A DNA stretch of 64,000 nucleotides from the NCBI RefSeq assembly GCF_000266905.1, contig NC_018027.1, positions 5,146,001 through 5,210,000 of the forward strand. Reading direction: 5' to 3'. This stretch comes from Mycolicibacterium chubuense NBB4 (lineage in GTDB: Bacteria; Actinomycetota; Actinomycetes; Mycobacteriales; Mycobacteriaceae). Shown one piece after another: positions 18,399-27,299 of this stretch (position 1 is its first letter; each line of letters starts with the position of its first letter). The notes beneath the pieces were generated by a model. The model was not told where the DNA came from. It worked only from the letters and a program-made list of their open reading frames with translations, and made no database searches. Position numbers and translations under genes: made by a program.

Positions 18399-20348
18399 AT
18401 GCGTGGACTGCGCCGGCTTCTGGAGCGAGCCGTCGCCCGTGTCACCGCGTCGGATCCCTCCCACCAGCGTCTCCGGATGGCGGCCCGCGGCACCCTCGCC
18501 GTCGCGTGTTCCGTCGGCACGATCGCCCTGCTGTCCCAATTGTTCGACAAGCCGGTGCTGCCCGCCGCACCCGGCCTGATCGTCGCGATGATCGGCACGA
18601 TGGCCGTCAACGACGACTCACTGCGGGGCCGCATGGTCACGCTCGCGCTCGGGGTCCTCACCGCCCTGGCGGGAGTCGCCGCCGGCAGCCTCCTGTTCGG
18701 GTCGAGCTTCGCAAGTCATGTCGTCTTCGTCGTCGCGGCCGGCGCGGCGACCTACGCGCAGCGCTACGCCCCGCGAGGCACGGCGCTGGGGATGCTCGGC
18801 TTCATGTCGTATTTCATGGCGATCTTCCTTCGCGTGCCCTTCTCCAGCCTGGCGTGGACCGCCGTGGCGATCGGCTGCGGCGCGGTGATCGCCGGCGTCG
18901 TCAAGGAAGTCCTCGTCCCCGACCGTCCCGTCGGGGACCTGCGCCGCACGATCGACGCGTTCACCACCCGGCTCGCGCAGGTCTGCCGCGCCGCTGCCGT
19001 CATCGCCCGGGACGGCGACGACGGCATCGACGGGCGACGCCGCGCCCGCCTGCGCCGCCGTGTCCTGGCACTGAGGGAGACCGAGCTGGCGATCGACAGC
19101 CAGCTGGGCGGATCCCAGGCCGACGCCTCGGTGCAGATCCACGACCTGGTGCTGCATGCCACCCTGGCCGCCGAGGCGCTCGGCGAGCAGTCCGTTCACG
19201 GTGCGGACTCCGCAGCGCTGGCGGAGCAGCGCACGGAGCTGGCCGGTATCGTCGCCGAACTCACGCGAGCGGGCCGGCAGGCGCGACCCGATGAGGGCGT
19301 GCCGGAGTCCGCTGACGACGATACCCCCGACGCGGACGGTGAAGACGATGACGGGCCGCGCATGTGGCCCTCCCCGGACAGCCGCAAGGCGCTGCAGGCG
19401 ATCGTTGCGACGGGATTGGCCGTCCCGCTCGGGCTGTTGGTCTCCACTCAACGCTGGTACTGGGCGGCGATCGGGGCGTTCGTCGTGTTCACCCGTCCTG
19501 CGACGGCGGAGGAGAGCGTCGTCCGCGGTTTCGAGAGGCTGCTGGGCACCACGGTGGGAGCGGCCGCGGGCATCGCGCTGGGCACTGCCGTCAGCGGTCA
19601 TGCGACCGCGCAGCTGACACTGCTCGCGGTCGGGGTCTTCGTATCCCTCTACCTGTTCGGTGTGTCCTATGCCTTCGCCATGGCCGGGATCACCGCGATT
19701 CTCGCGATCATCTACGACCTGATGGGTCAGTTCAGCGACCGGGTGCTCGAGCTGCGGGTGGTCGAGACGGCGATCGGCGTCGCGCTGGGCGGCTTGGCGG
19801 CGATCGTGGTCTTCCCGATGAGCTCACGGCGCAAGATCCGCGAAGCGGAGGACGACCTGCTCGCGGCGCTGCAGGATTTCCTGGATGCGCTCGCCGCCCC
19901 CGAAAAGCCCCGCGCCGCATACGCCGTGCGCGACGACGCCCGCAACGTCGAACAGAAGGCGCACGACCTGCGCTTGGCGGCCGAACCGCTGACCGAACCG
20001 TTCCCCGGGCTGGGCTCCGGGCGGCGCCGGCAGCGGGTGATCATGCTGACCGTGCTCGGCCGCTCGGCGCGCCAGTTGGCGCGGGAGGTGACCGCCGATC
20101 CGGCCGTCATCGACAGCCGCGAGGTGCAGGAGGACATCGCGGCGTTGTCGCGGCGGCTGCAGGCGGCCCGCTCATCGGACGACGGTGCCGCGCGCAGTGC
20201 CGTGCGCACGCCGCGCTCGGAAGGACCGATCGGCCGCGAGCTGCAGCGCATCGCCCGCGTGCTCGACAGCCTGGACGACGCCTCGGTCGAGGATGTCTCG
20301 CCCGGAGAACGTCACAGCCGCACCACGACCGGCCCCCGCGCCTCGTAG
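18399..20348 (+). CDS. FUSC-family (fusaric acid resistance-like) transporter
   Basis: Protein of 649 aa with two membrane blocks. The first (about residues 35-170) is followed by a long soluble stretch with an acidic segment, then a second membrane block (about residues 335-475) with FUSC signatures (RWYWAAIGAFVVFTRPATAEESV, GTTVGAAAGIALGT). A cytosolic C-terminal tail follows. The family includes efflux proteins for aromatic acids. Its divergence from a TetR gene across a palindrome supports inducible efflux. Substrate unknown. Confidence 0.82.
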   Translation: MRGLRRLLERAVARVTASDPSHQRLRMAARGTLAVACSVGTIALLSQLFDKPVLPAAPGLIVAMIGTMAVNDDSLRGRMVTLALGVLTALAGVAAGSLLFGSSFASHVVFVVAAGAATYAQRYAPRGTALGMLGFMSYFMAIFLRVPFSSLAWTAVAIGCGAVIAGVVKEVLVPDRPVGDLRRTIDAFTTRLAQVCRAAAVIARDGDDGIDGRRRARLRRRVLALRETELAIDSQLGGSQADASVQIHDLVLHATLAAEALGEQSVHGADSAALAEQRTELAGIVAELTRAGRQARPDEGVPESADDDTPDADGEDDDGPRMWPSPDSRKALQAIVATGLAVPLGLLVSTQRWYWAAIGAFVVFTRPATAEESVVRGFERLLGTTVGAAAGIALGTAVSGHATAQLTLLAVGVFVSLYLFGVSYAFAMAGITAILAIIYDLMGQFSDRVLELRVVETAIGVALGGLAAIVVFPMSSRRKIREAEDDLLAALQDFLDALAAPEKPRAAYAVRDDARNVEQKAHDLRLAAEPLTEPFPGLGSGRRRQRVIMLTVLGRSARQLAREVTADPAVIDSREVQEDIAALSRRLQAARSSDDGAARSAVRTPRSEGPIGRELQRIARVLDSLDDASVEDVSPGERHSRTTTGPRAS

Positions 20349-20356
20349 CGCGCACC

Positions 20357-21433
20357 TCAGTTGAGGCGTTCGCCCGACTTCGGGTCGAAGAGGTGCACTG
20401 CCCCGTCGGGATGCCTGCGCAGCCGCACCGAGTCGGCCAGTCTGGGGGCGGTGCGCGGATTGCAGCGTGCCACCAACTCGACCTCGCCCGCGTGCGCATA
20501 CACATACGCCTCGCTGCCGAGATCCTCGACGAGGTCGACGACGGCCTCCACGCCGCCGGAGTCGGTGATCTCGAACTGCTCCGGCCGGATCCCCACGGTG
20601 ACCTCCTTGAGCCCTGCCTCGCTCAGCTTGCTCAGTTGGTCGCGCTCGAGCTCCAGCGTGGAGTTCCCGAGCGCCACGCCGTCGGCCGTGATCGCGGCCG
20701 TGAACAGGTTCATCGCGGGCGATCCGATGAAGCCCGCGACGAACGCATTCGCCGGGTGGTCGTAAAGCTCGTTCGGCGAGGCGAATTGCTGCAACTTGCC
20801 ACCCTTGAGCACCGCGACGCGGTCGCCCATGGTCATCGCCTCGACCTGGTCGTGGGTGACGTACACCGTGGTGGTGCCCAACCGTCGCTGCAGCGCGGCG
20901 ATCTGCGTGCGGGTCTGCACGCGCAGCTTGGCGTCGAGGTTGGACAGCGGCTCGTCCATGCAGAACACCTTGGGCTCGCGGACGATGGCGCGTCCCATCG
21001 CGACGCGCTGACGCTGGCCACCGGACAGCTTGGCGGGCTTGCGGTCCAGGAACTCGGTCAGGTCCAGGAGCTTGGCGGCCTCCTCGACCTTCCGCCGCCG
21101 TTCGTCGGCCGGCACACCGCGCAACTTGAGCGCGAAGCCCATGTTCTCGGCGACGGTCTTGTTGGGGTACAGCGCGTAATTCTGGAACACCATCGCGATG
21201 TCGCGGTCCTTGGACGGCACCCCCGTCATGTCCTTGCCGCCGATCTCGATGGCTCCCTCGTCGATGTCCTCGAGACCGGCCAGCATCCGAAGTGCGGTGC
21301 TCTTGCCGGACCCGGACGGGCCGACCAGGACGATGAACTCACCATCGGCGATGTCGAGGTTGAGGTTGTCGACCGCGAGCTTGTCCGACCCCTCGTAGAT
21401 GCAGGAGGCGTTTCGGTAGGTGATCGATGCCAT
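20357..21433 (-). CDS. Polyol/sugar ABC transporter ATP-binding protein (MalK/UgpC/SmoK type)
   Basis: Protein of 358 aa. The nucleotide-binding domain has Walker A GPSGSGKST, signature LSGGQRQR, Walker B VFCMDEP and the H-loop VTHDQ; the C-terminal third is the TOBE/MalK regulatory domain (GIRPEQFE). It would energise the two permeases encoded just upstream; 40 bp separate it from the second permease, and AAGGAG precedes its ATG. Position in a locus with a polyol dehydrogenase and PfkB kinase points to a sorbitol/mannitol-type importer. It could also serve other sugar importers, as some MalK-type ATPases do. Confidence 0.9.
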   Translation of the reverse strand: MASITYRNASCIYEGSDKLAVDNLNLDIADGEFIVLVGPSGSGKSTALRMLAGLEDIDEGAIEIGGKDMTGVPSKDRDIAMVFQNYALYPNKTVAENMGFALKLRGVPADERRRKVEEAAKLLDLTEFLDRKPAKLSGGQRQRVAMGRAIVREPKVFCMDEPLSNLDAKLRVQTRTQIAALQRRLGTTTVYVTHDQVEAMTMGDRVAVLKGGKLQQFASPNELYDHPANAFVAGFIGSPAMNLFTAAITADGVALGNSTLELERDQLSKLSEAGLKEVTVGIRPEQFEITDSGGVEAVVDLVEDLGSEAYVYAHAGEVELVARCNPRTAPRLADSVRLRRHPDGAVHLFDPKSGERLN

Positions 21434-21473
21434 GTCTTTCAGTCTCCTTGTCAGATAAGGGAAGTGGGAGGGG

Positions 21474-22358
21474 TTATTTGATCGCGCCGAAGGACAGACC
21501 GCGCACCAGCTTGTTCTGGGCGAACCACCCGCAGAGGATCACGGGAAGCGCGGCCATGGTCGCCGCCGCGGACAGCACGGCCCAGTACTGACCCTCACCG
21601 GCGATGAAACCGACGAGGTACACCGGCATCGTCTGAGCGTTCACCGCGGTGAGGTTCACCGCGAAGAAGAACTCGTTCCACGCGAAGATCACACAGATCA
21701 ACGCGGTGGCGGCGATGCCCGGCGACACCAGCGGGAGGATCACCTCTCGCACCGAACGCCACAGGCTGGCGCCGTCCAGGCTGGCTGCTTCGAGCAGTTC
21801 ACCCGGCACCTCGAGGAAGAACGAGCGCATCATCCACACGGCGATGGGCAGGTTCATCGCCGAGTAGAGCACCACCAGCGCCCAGATGTTGTCCAGGAGG
21901 CCAATATTCGACACGATGACGTACAGCGGTAGGATCACCGCCACCACCGGCAGCATCTTGGTGCTCATGAAGAAGAACAGCGCGTCCTGGGTCTTGCGCA
22001 CCGGCCGCAGCGACAGCGCGAACGCGGCAGGGGTGCCCAGCAGCAGCACGATCAGTGTCGAAAGACCGGTCGCGAAAAGGGAATTGAGCATCGCGGGCCC
22101 GATCGCCTGGTCGAAGACGGCCTTGAACTGATCGAGGGTCGGGGTGAAGAACAGCTTCGGCGGGCTGGTCGCCGCATCGCTCTCCTTCTTGAAGGCCGTC
22201 AGCACCATCCAGAACACCGGGAAGAAGAATCCGAGCCCGACGAGCCAGGCCACCACCCCCCAGGGGCTGAACTTGCGGCTCTTCTTCTTCGACGGCGATG
22301 CCGCATCCGTTGTCGCCGTGGCCTTCTCGGTGCTGTCAACTACTCGCGGAGTGGTCAT
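21474..22358 (-). CDS. Carbohydrate ABC transporter permease 2 (MalG type)
   Basis: Protein of 294 aa with six predicted membrane helices after a polar 35-residue N-terminus. The EAA loop that docks on the ATPase reads EVPGELLEAASLDGASLWRSV, the MalG-type form. ATG 22358 overlaps the stop of permease 1 as TGATG. A longer frame upstream is the shadow of permease 1. It forms the membrane channel with permease 1 for polyol import. Confidence 0.9.
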   Translation of the reverse strand: MTTPRVVDSTEKATATTDAASPSKKKSRKFSPWGVVAWLVGLGFFFPVFWMVLTAFKKESDAATSPPKLFFTPTLDQFKAVFDQAIGPAMLNSLFATGLSTLIVLLLGTPAAFALSLRPVRKTQDALFFFMSTKMLPVVAVILPLYVIVSNIGLLDNIWALVVLYSAMNLPIAVWMMRSFFLEVPGELLEAASLDGASLWRSVREVILPLVSPGIAATALICVIFAWNEFFFAVNLTAVNAQTMPVYLVGFIAGEGQYWAVLSAAATMAALPVILCGWFAQNKLVRGLSFGAIK

Positions 22359-23332
22359 CAGGCCGCCTCTTCCTTGCCGGAGAATGATTTGAAGATCAAC
22401 CGAAGTGCGAAGTTCGCGATGATGATCGTGAAGATCACCACCACCACGCCCATGGCCGCCGCCTGGCCCATGTCGAAACCGAGGAACGCGCGCTGGTAGA
22501 TGTAGAAGGGCAGATTCGCGCTCGCGATGCCCGGGCCACCCTGGGTCATCATGTAGATGGTGTCGAATGTGTTCACCAGGTAGATGGCGCCGAGCACGAC
22601 ACCCAGCTCGATGAACCGCCGCAGGTGCGGCAGAGTCAACTCGCGGAAGAGTTGCAGCGCGCCCGCACCGTCGACTCGGCCGGCCTCCAGGATGTCGCGA
22701 GGCATGGACTGCAGGCCGGCGAGGATCAGCAGCATCATGAACGGCGTCCACTGCCAGATGAGCACCACCATCACCATCGTCAGCGGGAACTGGCCGATCC
22801 AGTCGACCTTGCCGATTCCCACCAGTGACAGCAGCCAGTTCAGGATTCCGTTGGTGGGATCGAGGATCGTGGTCTTCCAGATCAGCGCCCCTGCAACAGG
22901 GGTGATCAGGAACGGCGTGATCAACAGTGTGCGCACCACACCGCGGCCGAGGAACGCCCGGTCCAGCAGCAAGGCGATCAGCAGACCGAGTAGCGCAGAG
23001 ACCAATACGACCACGACGATCAGCACGACGGTGTTCAGGGCCACCGACCAGAACTGGCTGTCCTTGACCACCGCGACGTAGTTGCTCAGACCCACGAACT
23101 GACGGGACCCCGGGCGAACCAGGTTCCAGGACAGTGTCGAGTAGTACAGCGTGAACAAGAACGGGATCTGGGTGACGACGATCATGAAGATCAGCGCGGG
23201 CAGCAGTGGTCCGCGCCTGCGCCACGCTTCGGCGCGACTCACGCCGACGCCCTGCGCTTCCCGGATTTTCCGAACCCGTTCGGAGACCGCCGTCTGGCCG
23301 GCGTCCGCGTCGGTATCAGCAGTAACAGTCAT
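22358..23332 (-). CDS. Carbohydrate ABC transporter permease 1 (MalF type)
   Basis: Protein of 324 aa with six predicted membrane helices. The EAA loop is QSMPRDILEAGRVDGAGALQLF. ATG 23332 overlaps the binding-protein stop as TGATG and has AGGAG five bases upstream; a GTG one codon earlier is possible. Pairs with permease 2 in the same importer. Confidence 0.9.
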   Translation of the reverse strand: MTVTADTDADAGQTAVSERVRKIREAQGVGVSRAEAWRRRGPLLPALIFMIVVTQIPFLFTLYYSTLSWNLVRPGSRQFVGLSNYVAVVKDSQFWSVALNTVVLIVVVVLVSALLGLLIALLLDRAFLGRGVVRTLLITPFLITPVAGALIWKTTILDPTNGILNWLLSLVGIGKVDWIGQFPLTMVMVVLIWQWTPFMMLLILAGLQSMPRDILEAGRVDGAGALQLFRELTLPHLRRFIELGVVLGAIYLVNTFDTIYMMTQGGPGIASANLPFYIYQRAFLGFDMGQAAAMGVVVVIFTIIIANFALRLIFKSFSGKEEAA

Positions 23333-24708
23333 CACTTCTCCTGGTATGTCTTGCCGACCACCGCGGCGTATTCCTGGGCCTGGGCCAGCGCGTCATCCAC
23401 CGACTTCTGTCCGGCGATCGCCGCGCTGATCTGTTGGCTCACCCTGGTCCCGAGATCCTGGAACTCCGGTATCCCGACGAACTGGATGCCGGTGTACGGA
23501 ACCGGTTGCACTGTCGGCTTGTTCGGCGTCGCGTTCTCGATCGACTGCAGTGTCAACGGACCGTAGGACTTCGATATCGCCTCGTACTCGGGCAGGTCTT
23601 TGTACGTCGAGATCCGGCTGCCCGGTGGGACGCGGGCCCAGCCCAGCTTCTCGCCGACCAGCCTTATGTAGTCCTTGCTGGTCATCCACGAGATGAACTT
23701 CCAGGCACCGTCAGGGTTCTTGGCGCCCTTGGGGATGCCCAGCGACCAGGTGTAGAGCCACCCCGAGTTCGGCTTCTCGACGATCGGCGCGGGCAGGTAG
23801 CCGATCTTGCCGACCAGGTCGGGATAGGTCTTGGGATCCTCGAGCACCGACACCGCCGACGTCGCGTCGTACCACATCGCCGTCTGCCCCTGTCCGAACA
23901 GGTTTGCGCACTCCTGGAAGCCCGTCGAGGCGGCGCCCAACTCGCCGGATTTCTTGATGGTGTCGACGTAGAAGTTGACCGCCTTCTTGACTTCCGGGCT
24001 GTCGAGTTGCGCGTTCCATTTCTCGTCGAACCAGCGCCCGCCGAACGTGTTGATCACCGTGTCCAGCGGAGCGAGCACCTCTCCCCAGCCCGGCTTGCCG
24101 CGCAGGCAGATTCCGGCGCGCTCATCGGACTTGAGTTTGTCGGCCCACTGCGCGACCTCTTGCCACGTCGGCTGGTACCCCGGGCTCTGGTCGACCTGGA
24201 TGCCCGCCTGCTCGAAAAGATCCTTGCGGTACATCAGGAACGAGGACTCGCCGTAGAACGGGACCGAGTACATGTGGCCCTGGTAGGACAGCGAGTCGCG
24301 CAGGGACGGGATGAAGTCGTTCTCGTCGTAGCCCGGCGTGTTCTTCGCGTAGTCCGACAGGTTGCGCAGCCAACCGTCCTTGGCCCACTGCGGCGTCTCG
24401 AAGTTGCTGATCATCACGACGTCGAACTCGCTGCCGCCCATCGCGGTGGACATCGTGATCTTGGCCCGCGCCTGGTTCTCCGACAGCGAGATGAACTTCA
24501 GCTTCGTGCCCGGGTTCTTCTGCTCGAAATCCGACGACAGCTTCTGGGCGTCGGTCATCTGCGAGTTGGACACCAAGGCGATCGTGACCTCGTTCTCCGA
24601 CGCACCGAGACTTCCCGCGCCCGCACAACCAGCGGTCAGCACCACCCCGGACACCGCAGCACACACGGTCAATCGGCGTACGGCTCTTCGTAGCTTTTTC
24701 ACCTTCAC
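23332..24708 (-). CDS. Sugar/polyol-binding lipoprotein of ABC transporter
   Basis: Protein of 458 aa. The basic N-terminus, hydrophobic core and lipobox LTAGC mark an exported, lipid-anchored solute-binding protein of the bacterial extracellular family 1. The length, the ALVSNSQM-type first strand and the C-terminal WKFISWMTSKDYIRLVGEK pattern fit sorbitol/mannitol-binding (SmoE-like) proteins. It starts 6 bp after the regulator stop, so regulator and transporter genes form one operon. A GAGGTGAGGTGAA ribosome region precedes the ATG. The exact polyol is not readable from sequence. Confidence 0.88.
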   Translation of the reverse strand: MKVKKLRRAVRRLTVCAAVSGVVLTAGCAGAGSLGASENEVTIALVSNSQMTDAQKLSSDFEQKNPGTKLKFISLSENQARAKITMSTAMGGSEFDVVMISNFETPQWAKDGWLRNLSDYAKNTPGYDENDFIPSLRDSLSYQGHMYSVPFYGESSFLMYRKDLFEQAGIQVDQSPGYQPTWQEVAQWADKLKSDERAGICLRGKPGWGEVLAPLDTVINTFGGRWFDEKWNAQLDSPEVKKAVNFYVDTIKKSGELGAASTGFQECANLFGQGQTAMWYDATSAVSVLEDPKTYPDLVGKIGYLPAPIVEKPNSGWLYTWSLGIPKGAKNPDGAWKFISWMTSKDYIRLVGEKLGWARVPPGSRISTYKDLPEYEAISKSYGPLTLQSIENATPNKPTVQPVPYTGIQFVGIPEFQDLGTRVSQQISAAIAGQKSVDDALAQAQEYAAVVGKTYQEK

Positions 24709-24714
24709 CTCACC

Positions 24715-25752
24715 TCACTTGTCATGGCCGAGTAGCCAACGGGCACAATCGATGTCACACACCAGGAGACGGGCCAGCCCGCCCCGCAGAGCGCCGAGGA
24801 CCGCAGCGTGCTTCGTGGCGCCGCTGGCGATCAGAATCGTCTTGGGGCAGTCGCGGATGTCTTGGAGCGGAACCGAGATCACTCTCTGCAGCAGCTCGGT
24901 CTCCACCGGGACGCCGTCTGCGTCGAAGAACCGGCCCCCGATCTCTCCCACCGCACCCAGCGTCACCAATTCGTCGAGCATCGCGGTGTCCAAGAAGCTG
25001 CCCTCGAACAGCGTGGTCGACATCGAGACCGCGCCGACACCGAAGAGCATCATCTCCGCCCGGCGGCCCCGGTGCAGGGTGCGGGAGATCACCGAATCCT
25101 GATGCAGGGACGCCACCGTCGACGGATCGGCGTACAGCGGTGCGGGCAGCCGGATCGCCTCTGCGCGCAGTGCGTCGGCGCAGTGGCTGAGGATGTAGTC
25201 GGCACCCGTCTGGTAGGTGATCGTGGACATGGCGCCGTCGAGCTGGACCACCGCACGGCACGTCGCCGCGCCGGGTGTCAGAGCCGTCGCGACCGCAACC
25301 TGTTCTGGGCCCCACGTGAACCCCAGCGTGTCGGTCGGCGACAGCCGCCTGGTCAGCAGTGCCGCCGCGGCGCGACCGACGCCGGCGAAATCCGCCGGGG
25401 TGGCCGAGGCCCCGACATCGACGCCACGACCGGCGACGACGGCCTCGGTCAGGCCGAATCTGCGTTCGAGCTCCCGCTCTTCGGCTGCGTGCAGTTCGTC
25501 CTCGGCGTGCGGCGGCACGAGGACCTCGATACGCACCAGCCCGTCCGCCTTCGCCCTGGCAACGAGCCGACCCGCGGTGGGCCGGGAGACACCGAGGCGG
25601 GCGGCGATCTCGGCCTGCGTCAATCCGTCCAGGTAGTAGAGGGTGGCGGCACGCAGGGCCAAGCGCAGTTCCTCCGGCGAGCGCTCCCGCGATCGAGCAT
25701 GCGGCCGCATCCGCGCACCAGCGCCGCTGCCGTTGGTGATCGCTCTGGGCAT
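24715..25752 (-). CDS. SorC/DeoR-type sugar-responsive transcriptional regulator
   Basis: Protein of 345 aa. The N-terminal helix-turn-helix is LTQAEIAARLGVSRPTAGRLV (about residues 45-65), and the remainder is the SorC sugar-binding domain with isomerase-like fold (segments VVQLDGAMST, LPAPLYADPS, GVGAVSMS). SorC proteins sense phosphorylated sugars or polyols and control their catabolic operons. It is the first gene of the minus-strand transporter operon and faces the dehydrogenase/kinase operon across a 131-bp region with a palindrome, so it probably regulates both directions. Confidence 0.88.
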   Translation of the reverse strand: MPRAITNGSGAGARMRPHARSRERSPEELRLALRAATLYYLDGLTQAEIAARLGVSRPTAGRLVARAKADGLVRIEVLVPPHAEDELHAAEERELERRFGLTEAVVAGRGVDVGASATPADFAGVGRAAAALLTRRLSPTDTLGFTWGPEQVAVATALTPGAATCRAVVQLDGAMSTITYQTGADYILSHCADALRAEAIRLPAPLYADPSTVASLHQDSVISRTLHRGRRAEMMLFGVGAVSMSTTLFEGSFLDTAMLDELVTLGAVGEIGGRFFDADGVPVETELLQRVISVPLQDIRDCPKTILIASGATKHAAVLGALRGGLARLLVCDIDCARWLLGHDK

Positions 25753-25774
25753 GCAGTCGCCTTCAGTGCCGTGT

Positions 25775-25790
25775 CTGAGCAGATGCTCAG
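25775..25790. promoter_or_regulatory. Palindromic operator in polyol locus
   Basis: CTGAGCA-GA-TGCTCAG is a perfect inverted repeat with 7-bp arms. A third copy of the half-site TGCTCA is at 25804-25809, and an imperfect palindrome TCACGTTAACATGA spans 25810-25823 over the likely -10. These are probable sites for the SorC regulator between its own start (25752) and the polyol genes. Confidence 0.6.
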
Positions 25791-25815
25791 GGGTGCGTAA
25801 TTATGCTCATCACGT

Positions 25816-25821
25816 TAACAT
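25816..25821 (+). promoter_or_regulatory. -10 element of polyol dehydrogenase operon
   Basis: TAACAT matches TAnnnT and sits within the imperfect palindrome at 25810-25823. Six bases later is GTG 25828, so the transcript is predicted to begin at the start codon of a short ORF. Confidence 0.5.
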
Positions 25822-25827
25822 GACAGT

Positions 25828-25887
25828 GTGACCTACACAACATTCTTTTCGAACCACGGCATGACGGCCGCGGTGCAGAGCTCATGA
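25828..25887 (+). CDS. Putative leaderless 19-codon leader ORF overlapping the polyol dehydrogenase start
   Basis: GTG 25828 opens a 19-residue ORF (VTYTTFFSNHG and on to QSS) that stops at TGA 25885-25887, sharing ATGA with the dehydrogenase start at 25884. The -10 TAACAT six bases upstream predicts leaderless translation. The dehydrogenase has no convincing ribosome site of its own (GCAGAGCTC precedes it), so translation of the short ORF may feed ribosomes to it. Composition is not biased to one amino acid, so classical attenuation is not evident. Could be fortuitous. Confidence 0.4.
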   Translation: MTYTTFFSNHGMTAAVQSS

Positions 25888-27299
25888 AGGTCAACCAGTC
25901 CACGCTCGCCCAGCTTCCGGTCTCCGTCCCGACCTACGACCGCAATGAAATCGGCATCGGGATAGTTCATTTCGGCGTCGGCGGGTTCCACCGGGCGCAC
26001 CAGGCGATGTATGTGGACAAGTTGCTGGAGAACGGTCTCGCGCGGGAGTGGGGTATCTGCGGTGTCGGGGTGATGCCGGCCGACCGCCGGATGAAAGCGG
26101 CGCTGGACGCGCAGGACGGCCTCTACACGCTGATCCTGCGGAACCCGGACGGGTCCCGCGACGTCCGGGTGATCGGCTCGATCCTGAACTACCTCTACGC
26201 CCCCGACGATCCGGAGGCGGTGATCGAGCTGCTGGCCGCCCCGACCACCCGGATCGTCTCGATGACCATCACCGAGGGTGGCTACCAGATCGAGAATGCC
26301 GGCGACGTCTCGGTTTTCGGCTTGGTCACCGAAGCGCTGTCGCGGCGCAGAGCCCGCGGGATCGCCTCGCCGACGATCGTGTCGTGCGACAACATCGAGG
26401 GTAACGGCGACATCGCCCGCCGGGCGTTCTCCGGCTATGCCGACAGGTCGCACCCGGGTCTGTCGGAGTGGATGGCCGAACACACCACGTTCCCGAACTC
26501 GATGGTGGACCGCATCACGCCCGTCACGACGCCCGACGTCATCTCCGGACTGGCCGACGAACTCGGCGTCGAGGACGAGTGGCCGGTGGTCGCCGAACCC
26601 TTCACGGCATGGGTTCTCGAGGACGACTTCGTCTCCGGCCGGCCGCCTTTCGAGCAGGTCGGCGTGTTGATGGTCGACGACGTCACCCCCTACGAGTTGA
26701 TGAAGCTGCGCCTGCTCAACGCGAGCCATCAGGGCCTGTGCTACTTCGCATACCTGGCCGGCTACCGGCTCGTGCACGAGGCCGCAGCGGACCCACTGTT
26801 CGCCGACTTCCTGATGGACTACATGGATTCGGAGGGCACGCCCACCCTCAAACCGGTGCCGGGCATCGACCTGGCCGACTACAAGCGCACACTCATCGAA
26901 CGCTTCGCCAATCCCGGTGTGCGAGACACCGTCGCCCGGCTGTGCGCCGACAGTTCTGATCGCATCCCGAAGTGGCTGCTGCCGGTGATCCGCGCGAACC
27001 TCGGCGCGGATCGGCCCGTGCGCCTGTCGGCGGCGATCGTGGCGAGCTGGGCGCGCTACGCTGAGGCGGTCGATGAGCAGGGCGAGCCGATCGAGGTGGT
27101 CGACCAGCTCGCCGACTCCCTGATCCCGATCGCCCGGTCGCAGCGTGAGCATCCGCTGGCATTCATCGAGAACGAGGCGTTGTTCGGCGATCTCGCCCAG
27201 CAGCCGCGGTTCGTCGATGCCTACCGGTGGGCTCTGGAGTCCCTGCACCGGGACGGCGCACGGGCAACCCTCGAGGCGCTCCGGCGGGACCACGGATGA
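25884..27299 (+). CDS. Mannitol/polyol dehydrogenase (long-chain, MtlD/UxaB family)
   Basis: Protein of 471 aa of the polyol-specific long-chain dehydrogenase family. The NAD-binding N-terminus is IVHFGVGGFHRAHQAMY, SMTITEGGY follows, and the catalytic lysine block reads MKLRLLNASHQGLCY. Length fits mannitol 2-dehydrogenase, which oxidises mannitol to fructose; arabinitol or sorbitol are alternatives. It overlaps the kinase gene (ATGA at 27296-27299). With the ABC importer opposite, it forms a complete uptake-oxidation-phosphorylation route. Confidence 0.9.
   Translation: MKVNQSTLAQLPVSVPTYDRNEIGIGIVHFGVGGFHRAHQAMYVDKLLENGLAREWGICGVGVMPADRRMKAALDAQDGLYTLILRNPDGSRDVRVIGSILNYLYAPDDPEAVIELLAAPTTRIVSMTITEGGYQIENAGDVSVFGLVTEALSRRRARGIASPTIVSCDNIEGNGDIARRAFSGYADRSHPGLSEWMAEHTTFPNSMVDRITPVTTPDVISGLADELGVEDEWPVVAEPFTAWVLEDDFVSGRPPFEQVGVLMVDDVTPYELMKLRLLNASHQGLCYFAYLAGYRLVHEAAADPLFADFLMDYMDSEGTPTLKPVPGIDLADYKRTLIERFANPGVRDTVARLCADSSDRIPKWLLPVIRANLGADRPVRLSAAIVASWARYAEAVDEQGEPIEVVDQLADSLIPIARSQREHPLAFIENEALFGDLAQQPRFVDAYRWALESLHRDGARATLEALRRDHG

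Noticed and set aside
25833..27293. 486-codon minus-strand open frame opposite the polyol dehydrogenase
   Set aside because: Shadow frame: antisense of a gene with full family motifs.
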